Positions 52,218-61,148 of a stretch of 64,000 nt of DNA are shown here, piece after piece. Position 1 is the first letter of the stretch; each line of letters opens with the position of its first letter. Position numbers and translations under genes: made by a program. The DNA comes from an uncultured Bacilli bacterium (lineage in GTDB: Bacteria > Bacillota_I > Bacilli_A > RF39 > UBA660), in the NCBI GenBank assembly GCA_934096035.1, contig CAKOKX010000001.1, forward strand, positions 1 through 64,000. Direction: 5' to 3'. The notes below the pieces were generated by a model. The model was not told the origin of the DNA and searched no databases. It worked only from the letters and a program-made list of their open reading frames with translations.

Positions 52218-53483
52218 TTATCTTAATCTCTTTCTTTTAGCAGTATAACTTCTACTTACTAAACTACTTTCCATTTGTTTATATGTTTCAATTGCAACAC
52301 CTACAACGATTAACATTCCTGTTCCTCCGATTGTAACTTGACTTGATAAACCAAATATTAATGAGAAGATAATTGGAATAGCTGCAAGTATTACAAGGAA
52401 TATACTACCCACTAATGTAAGTTTACCCATTGAATTACTAATATAATTACTAGTGTCTTCGCCAGGTCTTATACCAGGAATATATCCTCCACGTTCATTT
52501 AAGTTCTTACTCATTTCATCTGGATTCATAACCATAAATGTATAAAAATATCCAAAGAATAATATTAATATTATATATAATACAAAACCTGTTGGTGTAT
52601 TATAAAGGATATATTTATTTACAAAATCTATTGCATTTTGATTCTTAGTTAAAGCAACAATTGTTGCTGGTATAGTTGTAAGAATTGATGCAAATATTAC
52701 AGGCATAACACCAGCTGAATTTAATTTAATTGGTAAAAAACTATTTTGAGCTCCATATGCACTTGTTGATTTATTAGCATATTGAATTGGTATTCTTCTT
52801 TCTGCTAGTTGTATCCATATAATACCTACAATAATTAAGATATATACAAGGATAAATAAACAAAAGAAGAAAATACCTAATGCAGTTTCATATGTTCCAC
52901 TTGTTACAAATCCATAATATGCACCAGTAAATATACTTGGCATACTTAGGATAATACCTGCCATAATTAACATTGATTGTCCATTACCAATACCTTTATT
53001 AGTAATTTGGTCACCCATCCATAAACAGAATGCTGTACCGGCAGTCATAACTAAAGCAGTTTTAAGTTGAACAAATACACTAGCACTACCCATATAAGCA
53101 ATACATAATACATAAGCTTGGAAAAAACCAATAATAATACCCATATAACGGTTAATCTTATTAATTTTTTGTCTTCCAGTATAACCTTGATCTTTTAAAT
53201 CTTTAAAGTATGGAATAATATCCATTTGTAACAATTGAGTAATGATAGATGCTGTAATGTAAGGAGAAACCCCTAGAGCGAATATAGAAAAACTTCTAAG
53301 TCCACCACCACTCATAATATTAAAGATTTCCAAAAAACCTAAGTCTTGATAAATTTGTGTTGCCCAAGGGATTGTAACTGATGAACCTAGAGCAAACAAA
53401 CCTAAACAAAATAATGTAATATATATTCTTTTTCTTAAATCCTTATTAGCTTTATTAAAAATTTGCGAAAAGCCTCGGAACAT
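52218..53483 (-). CDS. secY: Protein translocase subunit SecY
   Basis: 421 residues with ten membrane helices. 'GLFALGSSVTIPW', 'FALGVSPYITASIITQLLQM' (plug and helix 2), 'RRIPIQYA', and 'PADMSKNLNERGGYIPGIRPG'-type loop. It forms the export channel with SecE and SecG, serving the many secreted proteins in this window. One base after rplO. Confidence 0.97.
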   Translation of the reverse strand: MFRGFSQIFNKANKDLRKRIYITLFCLGLFALGSSVTIPWATQIYQDLGFLEIFNIMSGGGLRSFSIFALGVSPYITASIITQLLQMDIIPYFKDLKDQGYTGRQKINKINRYMGIIIGFFQAYVLCIAYMGSASVFVQLKTALVMTAGTAFCLWMGDQITNKGIGNGQSMLIMAGIILSMPSIFTGAYYGFVTSGTYETALGIFFFCLFILVYILIIVGIIWIQLAERRIPIQYANKSTSAYGAQNSFLPIKLNSAGVMPVIFASILTTIPATIVALTKNQNAIDFVNKYILYNTPTGFVLYIILILFFGYFYTFMVMNPDEMSKNLNERGGYIPGIRPGEDTSNYISNSMGKLTLVGSIFLVILAAIPIIFSLIFGLSSQVTIGGTGMLIVVGVAIETYKQMESSLVSRSYTAKRKRLR

Positions 53484-53927
53484 CTAAATCACCTCAGCTT
53501 TGCCACCAATATTTTCAATTTTTGTAACAGCCTTAGTAGAGAATCTATTAGCTTTAACAGTTAACTTTTTAGTAAGTTCACCATTACCTAATACTTTAAC
53601 ACCACTAAGTTGTTTTTTAATTATTTTTCTTTCTTTTAATACTTCTGGAGTAACAACGTCTCCATCATTAAAGAATTTATCTAAATCACTTAAATTAATA
53701 ACAGCATATTTAGTTTCAAATTGTTTGTTATTAAAACCTCTAATAGGAATTCTTCTATATAATGGAGTTTGACCACCTTGGAACCAAGCTTTGATTGATG
53801 CACCACTTCTTGATTTTTGACCATTTTCTCCACGAGTAGATGTTTTACCCATTCCAGATCCTGGACCTCTACCTACTCTTTTAGAGGCTTTCATTTCTTT
53901 AGTCTTTGGTAAATTTTCTAATCTCAT
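53484..53927 (-). CDS. rplO: 50S ribosomal protein L15
   Basis: About 147 residues from ATG 53927 (GAGGA upstream; an upstream in-frame start at 53954 overlaps rpsE more). 'MRLENLPKTKEMKASKRVGRGPGSGMGKTSTRG' type N-terminus, 'GFEGGQTPLYRRIPIRGF' pattern ('WFQGGQTPLYRRIPIRGFNN') and 'TKAVTKIENIGGKAEVI'. It follows rpsE directly: the rpmD gene that normally lies between them is absent. Confidence 0.96.
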   Translation of the reverse strand: MRLENLPKTKEMKASKRVGRGPGSGMGKTSTRGENGQKSRSGASIKAWFQGGQTPLYRRIPIRGFNNKQFETKYAVINLSDLDKFFNDGDVVTPEVLKERKIIKKQLSGVKVLGNGELTKKLTVKANRFSTKAVTKIENIGGKAEVI

Positions 53928-53928
53928 A

Positions 53929-54435
53929 TTATAATTCCTCAACTTTCTTGCCACGAAGTTCAGCTATATGTTCTGGAGTTCTTTGACTCTTTAATGCTTC
54001 TAAAGTTGCTTTAGCAACATTAACTTGAGTATTTGCTCCTAGAGACTTAGCAACTATATCCTTAACACCAGCTAGTTCTAATACTGCACGAGCAGCACCA
54101 CCAGCGATGATTCCACGTCCTTCTTTAGCAGGTTTAACTAAAACTACAGCTCTACCTACTTTTGCTTCAGCTTCATGAGGAATAGTTCTTCCTTGACTAA
54201 GTGCAACTTTACATACATTTTTATTAGCAGCTTGTAAAGCTTTTTTGATAGCTTCTGGAACTTCATTAGCTTTTCCACTACCAATACCAACTAAACCTTT
54301 ACGGTTACCAACTGCAACAGTAGCACAGAAACGGAAATGTCTACCACCTGAAGTAACTTTTGTTACTCTAGTAATAGAAATAACTTTTTCTTCTAATAAA
54401 TTTTTCTTTTCTTGTCTTTTATCGTCTTTTCTCAT
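53929..54435 (-). CDS. rpsE: 30S ribosomal protein S5
   Basis: 168 residues. 'KVISITRVTKVTSGGRHFRFCATVAVGN', 'GLVGIGSGKANEVPEAIKKA', 'EAKVGRAVVLVKPAKEGRGIIAGGAARAVLELAGV' (both in parts) are S5 signatures. It helps mRNA decoding fidelity. Its stop overlaps or abuts rplO. Confidence 0.97.
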   Translation of the reverse strand: MRKDDKRQEKKNLLEEKVISITRVTKVTSGGRHFRFCATVAVGNRKGLVGIGSGKANEVPEAIKKALQAANKNVCKVALSQGRTIPHEAEAKVGRAVVLVKPAKEGRGIIAGGAARAVLELAGVKDIVAKSLGANTQVNVAKATLEALKSQRTPEHIAELRGKKVEEL

Positions 54436-54445
54436 GCTACCCTCC

Positions 54446-54802
54446 TTAAAATTCTAGTCCAGCTTCTCTAGCAGCATCTGCTAAAGCTTCTACTCTACCA
54501 TGATATTGATATCCACCACGGTCGAATACGACTTTTTTAATTTTTAATTTTTTGCATTTTTCAGCAACATCTTTTCCAACAGCTTTAGCTGCTTCAATAT
54601 TACCTCCATTAGCAATTTTTAATTCTAAATTTGAAGAACTAGCAAGGGTAGTTTTAGTTACATCATCAATAACTTGAGCATAAATACCTTTATTAGATCT
54701 AAATACATTTAATCTTGGCACTTCTTTAGTACCACTTATAGTTTTACGTACTCTTGCATGACGTCTTACACGAGCCTTATTATTTGCTTCTTTTTTAATC
54801 AT
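54446..54802 (-). CDS. rplR: 50S ribosomal protein L18
   Basis: 118 residues. 'KARVRRHARVRKTISGTKEVPRLNVFRSNKGIYAQVIDD' (in parts) and 'FDRGGYQYHGRVEALADAAREAGLEF' match L18, which binds 5S rRNA. Ten bases before rpsE. Confidence 0.98.
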   Translation of the reverse strand: MIKKEANNKARVRRHARVRKTISGTKEVPRLNVFRSNKGIYAQVIDDVTKTTLASSSNLELKIANGGNIEAAKAVGKDVAEKCKKLKIKKVVFDRGGYQYHGRVEALADAAREAGLEF

Positions 54803-54816
54803 ACTTTAACTCCTCC

Positions 54817-55353
54817 CTATGCCGCTTTCTTTCCTTCTTTACGACGAACATGTTCACCTTTGTAACGAATACCTTTACCTTTATAAGGTTCTGGTTCTCT
54901 TACTTTACGAACATTAGCCGCAAATTCAGAAACTTTTTGTTTATCAATACCATGAATAGTAATTTCTGTATTACTTTCACTAGTTACTGATAATTCTTTT
55001 GGTGCTTCCATAACAACTGGATGAGAATAACCAGCATTAATAGTAATTTTATTACCACTAACTTGGAATCTATAACCTACACCAACTGCTTCTAAACCTT
55101 TATCATATCCTTTAGAAACACCTGTTATCATATTACTAATTAATGAATTTGTAGTACCTTGCATCATATTTGCATCTTTACTTGGTTTAATTTGTTTAGT
55201 TAAAACAACTCCATCTTCTACTACAACACTAACAAGTTTACTAAATTCTAATGTAAGTTCACCTTTAGGTCCCTTAACATCTACAACGTTTCCGTTAACA
55301 CTAACTGTTACGCCGTCAGGAATAACTAATTTTCTTTCACCTATTCTACTCAT
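54817..55353 (-). CDS. rplF: 50S ribosomal protein L6
   Basis: 178 residues. 'MSRIGERKLVIPDGVTVSV', 'VKGPKGELTLEF', 'GVGYRFQVSGNKI', 'GYSHPV' and C-terminal 'EPYKGKGIRYKGEHVRRKEGKKA' are L6 features. Located between rpsH and rplR as standard. Confidence 0.98.
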   Translation of the reverse strand: MSRIGERKLVIPDGVTVSVNGNVVDVKGPKGELTLEFSKLVSVVVEDGVVLTKQIKPSKDANMMQGTTNSLISNMITGVSKGYDKGLEAVGVGYRFQVSGNKITINAGYSHPVVMEAPKELSVTSESNTEITIHGIDKQKVSEFAANVRKVREPEPYKGKGIRYKGEHVRRKEGKKAA

Positions 55354-55359
55354 AATAAC

Positions 55360-55758
55360 TTACCATATATAGGCAAGAACTTCGCCTCCTAACCCTTTAG
55401 CTCTAGCTTCTCTATCAGTCATTAAACCTTCAGAAGTTGAGATTATAGCAATACCTAGTCCGTTTAGAACTCGAGGAATTTCATCCACTTTAGCATAAAC
55501 TCTTAAACCAGATTTACTAATTCTTTTAAGTCCAACAATAACTCTTTCTTTTTTAGGACCATATTTTAATGTTAAAGTTAATTTATCACCATTTGTATTT
55601 TTTTCATATACATAATCAGCGATATAGCCTTCATTTTTAAGTATTTCAGCAATACCTAAAGTCATTTTAGTACCAATAACTTCAACAGTTGCATATCTCA
55701 TTTGATTAGCATTACGAATACGAGTTAACATATCTGCTATTTTATCTTGTACAAACAT
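55360..55758 (-). CDS. rpsH: 30S ribosomal protein S8
   Basis: About 132 residues from ATG 55758 (GGAGGAAAATT upstream); a longer in-frame start at 55812 would lie inside rpsN. 'DKIADMLTRIRNANQMRY', 'GLRVYAKVDEIPRVLNGLGIAIISTSEGLMTDREAR' (in parts) and 'GGEVLAYIW' match S8, a 16S central-domain binder and the known translational repressor of this operon in E. coli. Confidence 0.97.
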   Translation of the reverse strand: MFVQDKIADMLTRIRNANQMRYATVEVIGTKMTLGIAEILKNEGYIADYVYEKNTNGDKLTLTLKYGPKKERVIVGLKRISKSGLRVYAKVDEIPRVLNGLGIAIISTSEGLMTDREARAKGLGGEVLAYIW

Positions 55759-55771
55759 AATTTTCCTCCTT

Positions 55772-55957
55772 CTACCAACTAGATTTCTTAACACCTGGTA
55801 ATTTACCTTCATTTGCTAATTCTCTAAAACAAATTCTGCAAATTCCATATTTTCTTAGTACACCATGAGGTCTTCCACAACGATTACATCTTGTATAAGC
55901 TCTAGTACTAAATTTAGGTGCTCTTTGATTTTTAACAATCATACTTTTCTTTGCCAT
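55772..55957 (-). CDS. rpsN: 30S ribosomal protein S14, type Z
   Basis: 61 residues. 'RCNRCGRPHGVLRKYGICRICF' contains the CxxC...CxxC zinc site of the short type-Z S14 common in Firmicutes. 'LPGVKKSSW' closes the protein. Between rplE and rpsH. Confidence 0.98.
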   Translation of the reverse strand: MAKKSMIVKNQRAPKFSTRAYTRCNRCGRPHGVLRKYGICRICFRELANEGKLPGVKKSSW

Positions 55958-55966
55958 AGTGCCTCC

Positions 55967-56506
55967 TTAATTCTTGAAAGGCATTCCAAAGCCTTTTAAT
56001 AAACTTTTAGCTTCTTCATTGCTCTTTGCAGTAGTAACGAATATAATATCCATTCCACGCACCTTTAACACTTCATCATATTCAATTTCTGGGAATATTA
56101 ATTGTTCTTTAATTCCAATTGTATAATTTCCTTTTCCATCAAAAGCATGTCCTGAAACTCCACGGAAATCTCTAACACGAGGAAGTCCAATTTTAACTAA
56201 TTTTTCAAAGAAGTTATACATATTTTCTCCTCTTAATGTTACTTTAACACCAACAGGTTGACCTTCTCTTAATTTGAAACCAGCAATTGATTTACGAGCT
56301 TTTGTTACAACGCACTTTTGACCACTAATAGCTTCTAGATCTTTAACAGCTGCAGTAATGAATTTTTCATCTTTACTACCTTCTCCAACACCCATATTGA
56401 TAACAATCTTTTCAAGTTTTGGAACAGCCATAACAGTAGTATAATTATGTTCTTTCATTAATTCAGGAACAATTTTTTCATCATATAATTTTCTAAAATT
56501 ACTCAT
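55967..56506 (-). CDS. rplE: 50S ribosomal protein L5
   Basis: 179 residues. 'KIVPELMKEHNYTTVMAVPKLEKIVINMGVG' (in parts), 'VTKARKSIAGFKLREGQPVG', 'LPRVRDFRGVS' and 'EIEYDEVLKVRGMDIIFVTTA' are L5 motifs. It binds 5S rRNA in the central protuberance. Directly after rplX. Confidence 0.98.
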   Translation of the reverse strand: MSNFRKLYDEKIVPELMKEHNYTTVMAVPKLEKIVINMGVGEGSKDEKFITAAVKDLEAISGQKCVVTKARKSIAGFKLREGQPVGVKVTLRGENMYNFFEKLVKIGLPRVRDFRGVSGHAFDGKGNYTIGIKEQLIFPEIEYDEVLKVRGMDIIFVTTAKSNEEAKSLLKGFGMPFKN

Positions 56507-56508
56507 AA

Positions 56509-56814
56509 CTACTTACTCACTTTCTTAGAAGTTTTAGCTTTCTTTTCTGCTTTTTCTTCTACCTTTTCTGTCTTTTTAGAAGCTTTAGCTTCTTTTTCAT
56601 CAATAACCTTTACATTAGAAACATGTATAGGAGCTTCAATTTCAAATATTCCACCTTTGTCATTCATACTTGTTGGTTTACTATGTTTTTTAACAATATG
56701 TACACCTTCAACAACAACTCTAGCCTCAGTCTTTAATGTTTTAATAACTTTACCAGTTTTACCTTTATCAGCACCAGCAATTACTTTAACAGTATCTCCA
56801 ACTTTTACTTTCAT
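56509..56814 (-). CDS. rplX: 50S ribosomal protein L24
   Basis: 101 residues. KOW-containing N-terminus 'VKVGDTVKVIAGADKGKTGKV' and 'VVVEGVHIVKKHSKPT' match L24. The last 25 residues are an added Lys/Glu/Ala-rich tail ('KKTEKVEEKAEKKAKTSKK') beyond the usual end. Confidence 0.96.
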   Translation of the reverse strand: MKVKVGDTVKVIAGADKGKTGKVIKTLKTEARVVVEGVHIVKKHSKPTSMNDKGGIFEIEAPIHVSNVKVIDEKEAKASKKTEKVEEKAEKKAKTSKKVSK

Positions 56815-56823
56815 TTTTGCCTC

Positions 56824-57192
56824 CTATAATACTTCTGAAGCAAGAGAAACAATCTTCATATAATCTTTTTCTCTTAACTCTCTAGCTACAGGTCCTAAAA
56901 CACGAGTACCAATTGGTGATTTATCATCTTTAATAAGTACACATGCATTATCATCAAATTTGATATAAGAACCATCACTTCTTCTAACGCCTTCAACGCT
57001 TCTAACGATTACGGCTTTAACAACTTTGCCTTTTTTAACTGGACTGTTAGGAATAGCTTTTTTAACTGTTCCAACAACAACATCCCCGATATTACCATAT
57101 TTAACTTTAGATCCACCAAGAACTCTAATAACTAAAAGTTCTCTAGCCCCAGAGTTATCAGCAACTTTAAGTCTACTTTCTTGCATTACCAT
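56824..57192 (-). CDS. rplN: 50S ribosomal protein L14
   Basis: 122 residues. 'QESRLKVADNSGARELLVIRVLGGS', 'VVKAVIVRSVEGVRRSDGSYIKFDDNACVL' (in parts), and 'GPVARELREKDYMKIVSLA' are L14 features. It forms an intersubunit bridge with 16S rRNA. Confidence 0.98.
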   Translation of the reverse strand: MVMQESRLKVADNSGARELLVIRVLGGSKVKYGNIGDVVVGTVKKAIPNSPVKKGKVVKAVIVRSVEGVRRSDGSYIKFDDNACVLIKDDKSPIGTRVLGPVARELREKDYMKIVSLASEVL

Positions 57193-57203
57193 AATAATAC
57201 CTC

Positions 57204-57461
57204 CTAAAGGATAACAGCTTTAGTTAAAACTTCTACTAGTTCATATCTTTTAGTTTTAGATAATGGTCTAGTCATTCTAATCTTTACTGTATCTCCTACT
57301 TTTGCTTCATTTTTTTCATCATGAGCAGCATATTTCTTTGAATATTTAACATTTTTCTTATACAAAGGATGACTTTTTGATGTTTCAACATTAACAGTTA
57401 TAGTTTTGTTATTAGATGCACTAACAACTTTACCAATTAATTCTTGTTTCTTTTCTGTCAT
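57204..57461 (-). CDS. rpsQ: 30S ribosomal protein S17
   Basis: 85 residues. 'LIGKVVSASNNKTITV', 'HPLYKKNVKYSKKYAAHDE' and 'VGDTVKIRMTRPLSKTKRYEL' match S17, an early 16S-binding protein. It overlaps the rpmC stop by one base. Confidence 0.98.
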   Translation of the reverse strand: MTEKKQELIGKVVSASNNKTITVNVETSKSHPLYKKNVKYSKKYAAHDEKNEAKVGDTVKIRMTRPLSKTKRYELVEVLTKAVIL

Positions 57462-57676
57462 TATTTATTACCTCCATCAATTTCTCTTTCTTTAAGAATA
57501 GTTTTCATTCTTGCAACATCTCTTCTTAATACTTTAAGTTCAACTGGTTTTTCAAGTGTACCATTTGCGTGTTGCATTCTCTTTGTAAATAATTCTTCCT
57601 TTGTATCTTTGATTTTTTTAACTAAATCTTCTGTAGATAACTTTCTTAGTTCCTTAATTTCCAAGAGAATCACCAT
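57461..57676 (-). CDS. rpmC: 50S ribosomal protein L29
   Basis: 71 residues at most. 'EIKELRKLSTEDLVKKIKDTKEELFTKRMQHANG' (in parts) and 'DVARMKTILKERE' are L29. The usual family start would be the TTG at 57664, four codons after the ATG used here, so the first four residues are uncertain. It overlaps rplP. Confidence 0.95.
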   Translation of the reverse strand: MVILLEIKELRKLSTEDLVKKIKDTKEELFTKRMQHANGTLEKPVELKVLRRDVARMKTILKEREIDGGNK

Positions 57677-58085
57677 CCTTTACTTCTTCTTTTTTTACAA
57701 ATTTTGTTTTAACAGATAATTTATGTGATGCAAGTCTTAATGCTTCACGAGCTATTTCTTCAGAAACACCACTTACCTCAAACATAATCTTACCATTTTT
57801 AACAACTGCTACCCATTCATCTACTGAACCTTTACCTTTACCTTGTCTAGTTTCTAGAGGTTTTTTAGTTCTAGGCATATGTGGGAATATGTTAATAAAT
57901 ACTTTTCCACCACGTTTCATATAACGTGTCATTGCAATACGAGCTGCTTCAATTTGACGAGCACTAATCCATCCGCCTTCTAAAGCTTGAAGTCCATATT
58001 CTCCAAAATGAAGTTCTGTATTACCTTTAGCTTTTCCATCATAACTTACTCTATGACTTTTACGATATTTAGTTCTTTTTGGCAT
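57654..58085 (-). CDS. rplP: 50S ribosomal protein L16
   Basis: About 143 residues from the ATG at 58085 (an in-frame start two codons upstream lies in rpsC). 'MPKRTKYRKSHR', 'FGEYGLQALEGGWISARQIEAARIAMTRYMKRGGKVFINIFPH' (in parts), and 'GKGKGSVDEWVAVVKNGKIMFEV' are L16 signatures. It binds at the A-site cleft and overlaps its two neighbours. Confidence 0.98.
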   Translation of the reverse strand: MPKRTKYRKSHRVSYDGKAKGNTELHFGEYGLQALEGGWISARQIEAARIAMTRYMKRGGKVFINIFPHMPRTKKPLETRQGKGKGSVDEWVAVVKNGKIMFEVSGVSEEIAREALRLASHKLSVKTKFVKKEEVKDGDSLGN

Positions 58086-58746
58086 CAACATGTTTATCAG
58101 CTCCCTTCAGATTTTTCTTTGCAGGAAGAATTTCATCTTTATAAATCCAAACTTTAACACCAATCTTACCATAAGTTGTATCAGCTTCAGCGATAGCATA
58201 ATCAACATCAGCTCTTATAGTATGTAGAGGCACAGTTCCTTCAGTATATCCTTCAGTTCTAGCCATTTCAGCTCCACCGAGTCTTCCTGAAACTGCAGTT
58301 TTACATCCTTTAGCTCCAGCTTTCATTACATTTCTGATAGCTCTTTTTTGAGCTGATCTAAATGGTGCTCTAGCAGCTATTTGACTAGCAATATTTTGAG
58401 CAACAAGTGAAGCATTTAAATCTGGATTTTTTTCTTCAACTATATTAACAAAAATTTCTTCTCCAACTAATTTAGATAATTTCTTTCTTAGTTTTTCAAT
58501 ATCTTCGCCACCACGACCGATGATAACACCAGGTTTAGCAGTATAGATACTAACTTCACATTTATTATTTCTTCTTTCGATAATAACACTTGCAATAGCA
58601 GCTTCTTTAAGATTTTTTTCTAAATATTCTCTGATTTTAATATCATTAATTAAATATTGTTGATAATTATCTTTAGAATACCATTTACTTTGCCAAGTTT
58701 TATTAACACCAAGTCTGTATCCTATAGGATTTACTTTTTGTCCCAT
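58069..58746 (-). CDS. rpsC: 30S ribosomal protein S3
   Basis: 225 residues. 'MGQKVNPIGYRLGVNKTW', KH domain 'VIIGRGGEDIEKLRKKL' and 'GRLGGAEMARTEGYTEGTVPLHTIRADVDYAIAEADT' (in parts) match S3. It lines the mRNA entry channel and helps unwind mRNA. Confidence 0.98.
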   Translation of the reverse strand: MGQKVNPIGYRLGVNKTWQSKWYSKDNYQQYLINDIKIREYLEKNLKEAAIASVIIERRNNKCEVSIYTAKPGVIIGRGGEDIEKLRKKLSKLVGEEIFVNIVEEKNPDLNASLVAQNIASQIAARAPFRSAQKRAIRNVMKAGAKGCKTAVSGRLGGAEMARTEGYTEGTVPLHTIRADVDYAIAEADTTYGKIGVKVWIYKDEILPAKKNLKGADKHVDAKKN

Positions 58747-58748
58747 TA

Positions 58749-59096
58749 TTACTTAACTCCCTTCGCTTCATCAGTTACTTTAACAGTAATGTGACTACTT
58801 CTCTTATCATGGCGATCTACATTTCCACGACTTGCAAATTTAATTCTTTTATAAACAGGTCCTGGATTAATGTAACATTCACTAATTCTAAGTTCAGATT
58901 CATTAGCGCCATTGTTATTAACAGCGTTTGCAACAGCTGAATTTAAAACTTTAAGAATTAATCTACTAGCTTTAGTATTAGTATTTTCTAATATACCTCT
59001 AGCAGTTTCAACATCTTTTCCTCTAATTAAGTCCATTGTCATTCTAGCAAGTCTTGGCTTAATTAAAGCATTTTTATGAATTGCGTATGCTTCCAT
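58749..59096 (-). CDS. rplV: 50S ribosomal protein L22
   Basis: 115 residues. 'RLARMTMDLIRGKDVETARGIL', 'LKVLNSAVANAVNNNG' and 'GPVYKRIKFASRGNVDRHDKRSSHITVKV' (in parts) match L22, whose hairpin loop lines the exit tunnel (macrolide site). Eight bases after rpsS. Confidence 0.97.
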   Translation of the reverse strand: MEAYAIHKNALIKPRLARMTMDLIRGKDVETARGILENTNTKASRLILKVLNSAVANAVNNNGANESELRISECYINPGPVYKRIKFASRGNVDRHDKRSSHITVKVTDEAKGVK

Positions 59097-59104
59097 GTTA
59101 CCTC

Positions 59105-59368
59105 CTACTTATTACCTGCATGGCCTGTAAATTTACGAGTTTGTGAAAATTCTCCTAATTTATGTCCAACCATGTCTTCAGTTATATAAACTGGAATAAA
59201 ATCTTTTCCATTATGAACAGCTATAGTATGACCAACAAAGTCAGGAAAAATAGTAGATCTTCTTGACCAAGTTTTAATAACTGTTTTCTTAGTTCCTTTA
59301 TTCATTTCTTGAACCTTTTTCATAAGTGATTTTTCAACATAAGGTCCTTTTTTTAAACTTCTTGCCAT
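59105..59368 (-). CDS. rpsS: 30S ribosomal protein S19
   Basis: 87 residues. 'RSLKKGPYVEKSLMKKV', 'IKTWSRRSTIFPDFVGHTIAVHNG' (in parts) and 'FVPVYITEDMVGHKLGEFSQTR' pattern ('FIPVYITEDMVGHKLGEF') match S19 of the 30S head. Confidence 0.98.
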   Translation of the reverse strand: MARSLKKGPYVEKSLMKKVQEMNKGTKKTVIKTWSRRSTIFPDFVGHTIAVHNGKDFIPVYITEDMVGHKLGEFSQTRKFTGHAGNK

Positions 59369-59376
59369 TTTTCCTC

Positions 59377-60210
59377 CTATTTCTTAGCCTTTCTACTAAC
59401 TATTAGCTTTTCGCTTTTCTTTTTACTCTTACGAGTCTTAACTCCTAGAGCAGGTTTACCCCATGGAGTCATTGGGTTCTTACGTCCGATAGGTGCACGT
59501 CCTTCTCCACCACCATGAGGGTGATCGTTAGGGTTCATTACAGATCCACGGTTAGTAGGTCTAATACCCATATGACGTTTTCTACCAGCTTTACCTAAGT
59601 TAACTAGTTTGTAATCTTCATTTCCAACAACTCCGATAGTTGCAACACATGTTCCAAGAACAAGTCTTGTTTCACCAGATTGTAAACGAAGCATTACATA
59701 TTTACCTTCACGTCCAAGTATTTGAGCTCCAGCTCCAGCACTTCTACACATTTCAGCACCTTTGCCAGGTTGTAATTCAATACAATGAACCATAGTACCA
59801 ACTGGAATATTTTTTAAAGGTAATGCATTTCCAACTTTGATATCAGCAGATTCTCCGTTTTCAATAATCATACCAACTTTTAATCCATTTGGTGCAATAA
59901 TATATCTTTTTTCTCCATCTTTATAATTAATTAGAGCAATGTTAGCATTTCTATTTGGATCGTATTCAATTGTTGCAACACGTCCAGTAACACCAACTTT
60001 ATTTCTTTTATAATCAATAACACGGTATTTTCTTTTAGCTCCACCGCCAATGTGACGAACTGTCATTTTACCTTGATTATTTCTTCCACCAGTTTTACTC
60101 TTACTAGCTAAAAGTGATTTAGTAGGAGTTGAAGTTGTAATTTCTTCATTTGCTAGTGTACTCATTCCACGACGACCATTAGTCGTTGGTTTATAATGTT
60201 TTATAGCCAT
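59377..60210 (-). CDS. rplB: 50S ribosomal protein L2
   Basis: 277 residues. 'KHYKPTTNGRRGMSTL', 'GGRNNQGKMTVRHIGGGAKRKYR', 'GSVMNPNDHPHGGGEGRAPIGRKNPMTPWGKPALGVKTR' (all in parts) are strong L2 signatures including the His of the peptidyl-transferase area (HPHGGGEG). Confidence 0.98.
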   Translation of the reverse strand: MAIKHYKPTTNGRRGMSTLANEEITTSTPTKSLLASKSKTGGRNNQGKMTVRHIGGGAKRKYRVIDYKRNKVGVTGRVATIEYDPNRNANIALINYKDGEKRYIIAPNGLKVGMIIENGESADIKVGNALPLKNIPVGTMVHCIELQPGKGAEMCRSAGAGAQILGREGKYVMLRLQSGETRLVLGTCVATIGVVGNEDYKLVNLGKAGRKRHMGIRPTNRGSVMNPNDHPHGGGEGRAPIGRKNPMTPWGKPALGVKTRKSKKKSEKLIVSRKAKK

Positions 60211-60226
60211 AATTTTTTCCTCCCTA

Positions 60227-60502
60227 CTATATTTCTATTGAAGAGCCTTCAGCTAAAGTAACAATAGCTTTTTTATAAGTTTTAGTTCTTCCAGCATATT
60301 TTCCAACTCTTCTTCTTTTAGATTTTGTATTTAATGTATTAACATTAACTACACTAACTTTAAAAGCTTCTTCGATAGCTTTCTTAATTTCTGTTTTATC
60401 AGCATCTTTAGCTACTTTAAATGTATAAACACCATTTTGTCTTTCAGCCATAGATTTTTCAGTAATAACTGGTGCAATAATAATATCAGAATAATGTCTC
60501 AT
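60227..60502 (-). CDS. rplW: 50S ribosomal protein L23
   Basis: 91 residues. 'DIIIAPVITEKSMAE', 'YTFKVAKDADKTEIKKAIEEAF' (in parts), 'VNTLNTKSKRRRVG' and 'YKKAIVTLAEG' match L23, the docking site at the tunnel exit for SRP and trigger factor. Overlaps rplD by one base. Confidence 0.97.
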   Translation of the reverse strand: MRHYSDIIIAPVITEKSMAERQNGVYTFKVAKDADKTEIKKAIEEAFKVSVVNVNTLNTKSKRRRVGKYAGRTKTYKKAIVTLAEGSSIEI

Positions 60503-61125
60503 TATTTAAGCACCTCCTCTAATTTGTTTACTGCAGCTTCATCCATAACAACTACATCAGCATTTACTAAATCATATACATTTACTTCTTCAGCATATAT
60601 AACTAAACAATTTGGTAAATTTCTTGTTGCTAAATAAAGATTTGCAGCATCATCACTTGTAACAAATAATACTTTATCTTCTAATTTTAATGCATCCAAC
60701 ATTTTTAATGCATCTTTAGTTTTAGTACTTTCCATATTGAAGTTATCAACAACTACTAAAGCTTTTTCTAATACTTTTAGAGATAAAGCACTCTTTAATG
60801 CAAGCACTCTTTCTTTCTTATTAATTTTGAAACTAAAGTCACGGTTACCAACACCAAATGGTACTCCGCCACCAACCCATTGAGTAGCCCTTATACTACC
60901 TTGACGAGCTCTACCAGTTCCTTTTTGTTTCCATGGTTTTCTTCCCCCACCAGAAACTTCACTTCTATTTTTAGTTTTTCTTGTTCCTTGACGAGTAGCA
61001 TCTAATTGTAAACGAATCATTTTCTTTAGTGCATCATCATTTGCTTCAATTTTAAAGATACTATCATTTAATGTTAAATCTTTTACTTTTTCACCATTAA
61101 GGTTCTTAACACTTATCTTTGTCAT
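60502..61125 (-). CDS. rplD: 50S ribosomal protein L4
   Basis: 207 residues. 'TRQGTRKTKNRSEVSGGGRKPWKQKGTGRARQGSIRATQWVGGGVPFG' (in parts) is the tunnel-lining loop of L4, followed by 'LKSALSLKV' and 'VDNFNMESTKTKD'. L4 represses the S10 operon in some bacteria by binding the leader RNA. Confidence 0.98.
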   Translation of the reverse strand: MTKISVKNLNGEKVKDLTLNDSIFKIEANDDALKKMIRLQLDATRQGTRKTKNRSEVSGGGRKPWKQKGTGRARQGSIRATQWVGGGVPFGVGNRDFSFKINKKERVLALKSALSLKVLEKALVVVDNFNMESTKTKDALKMLDALKLEDKVLFVTSDDAANLYLATRNLPNCLVIYAEEVNVYDLVNADVVVMDEAAVNKLEEVLK

Positions 61126-61148
61126 TTTAATTCCTTTCTAAGCAAGTA

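Noticed and set aside
53928..53932. rpmD hidden between rpsE and rplO
   Set aside because: The two genes abut; there is no room for another gene.
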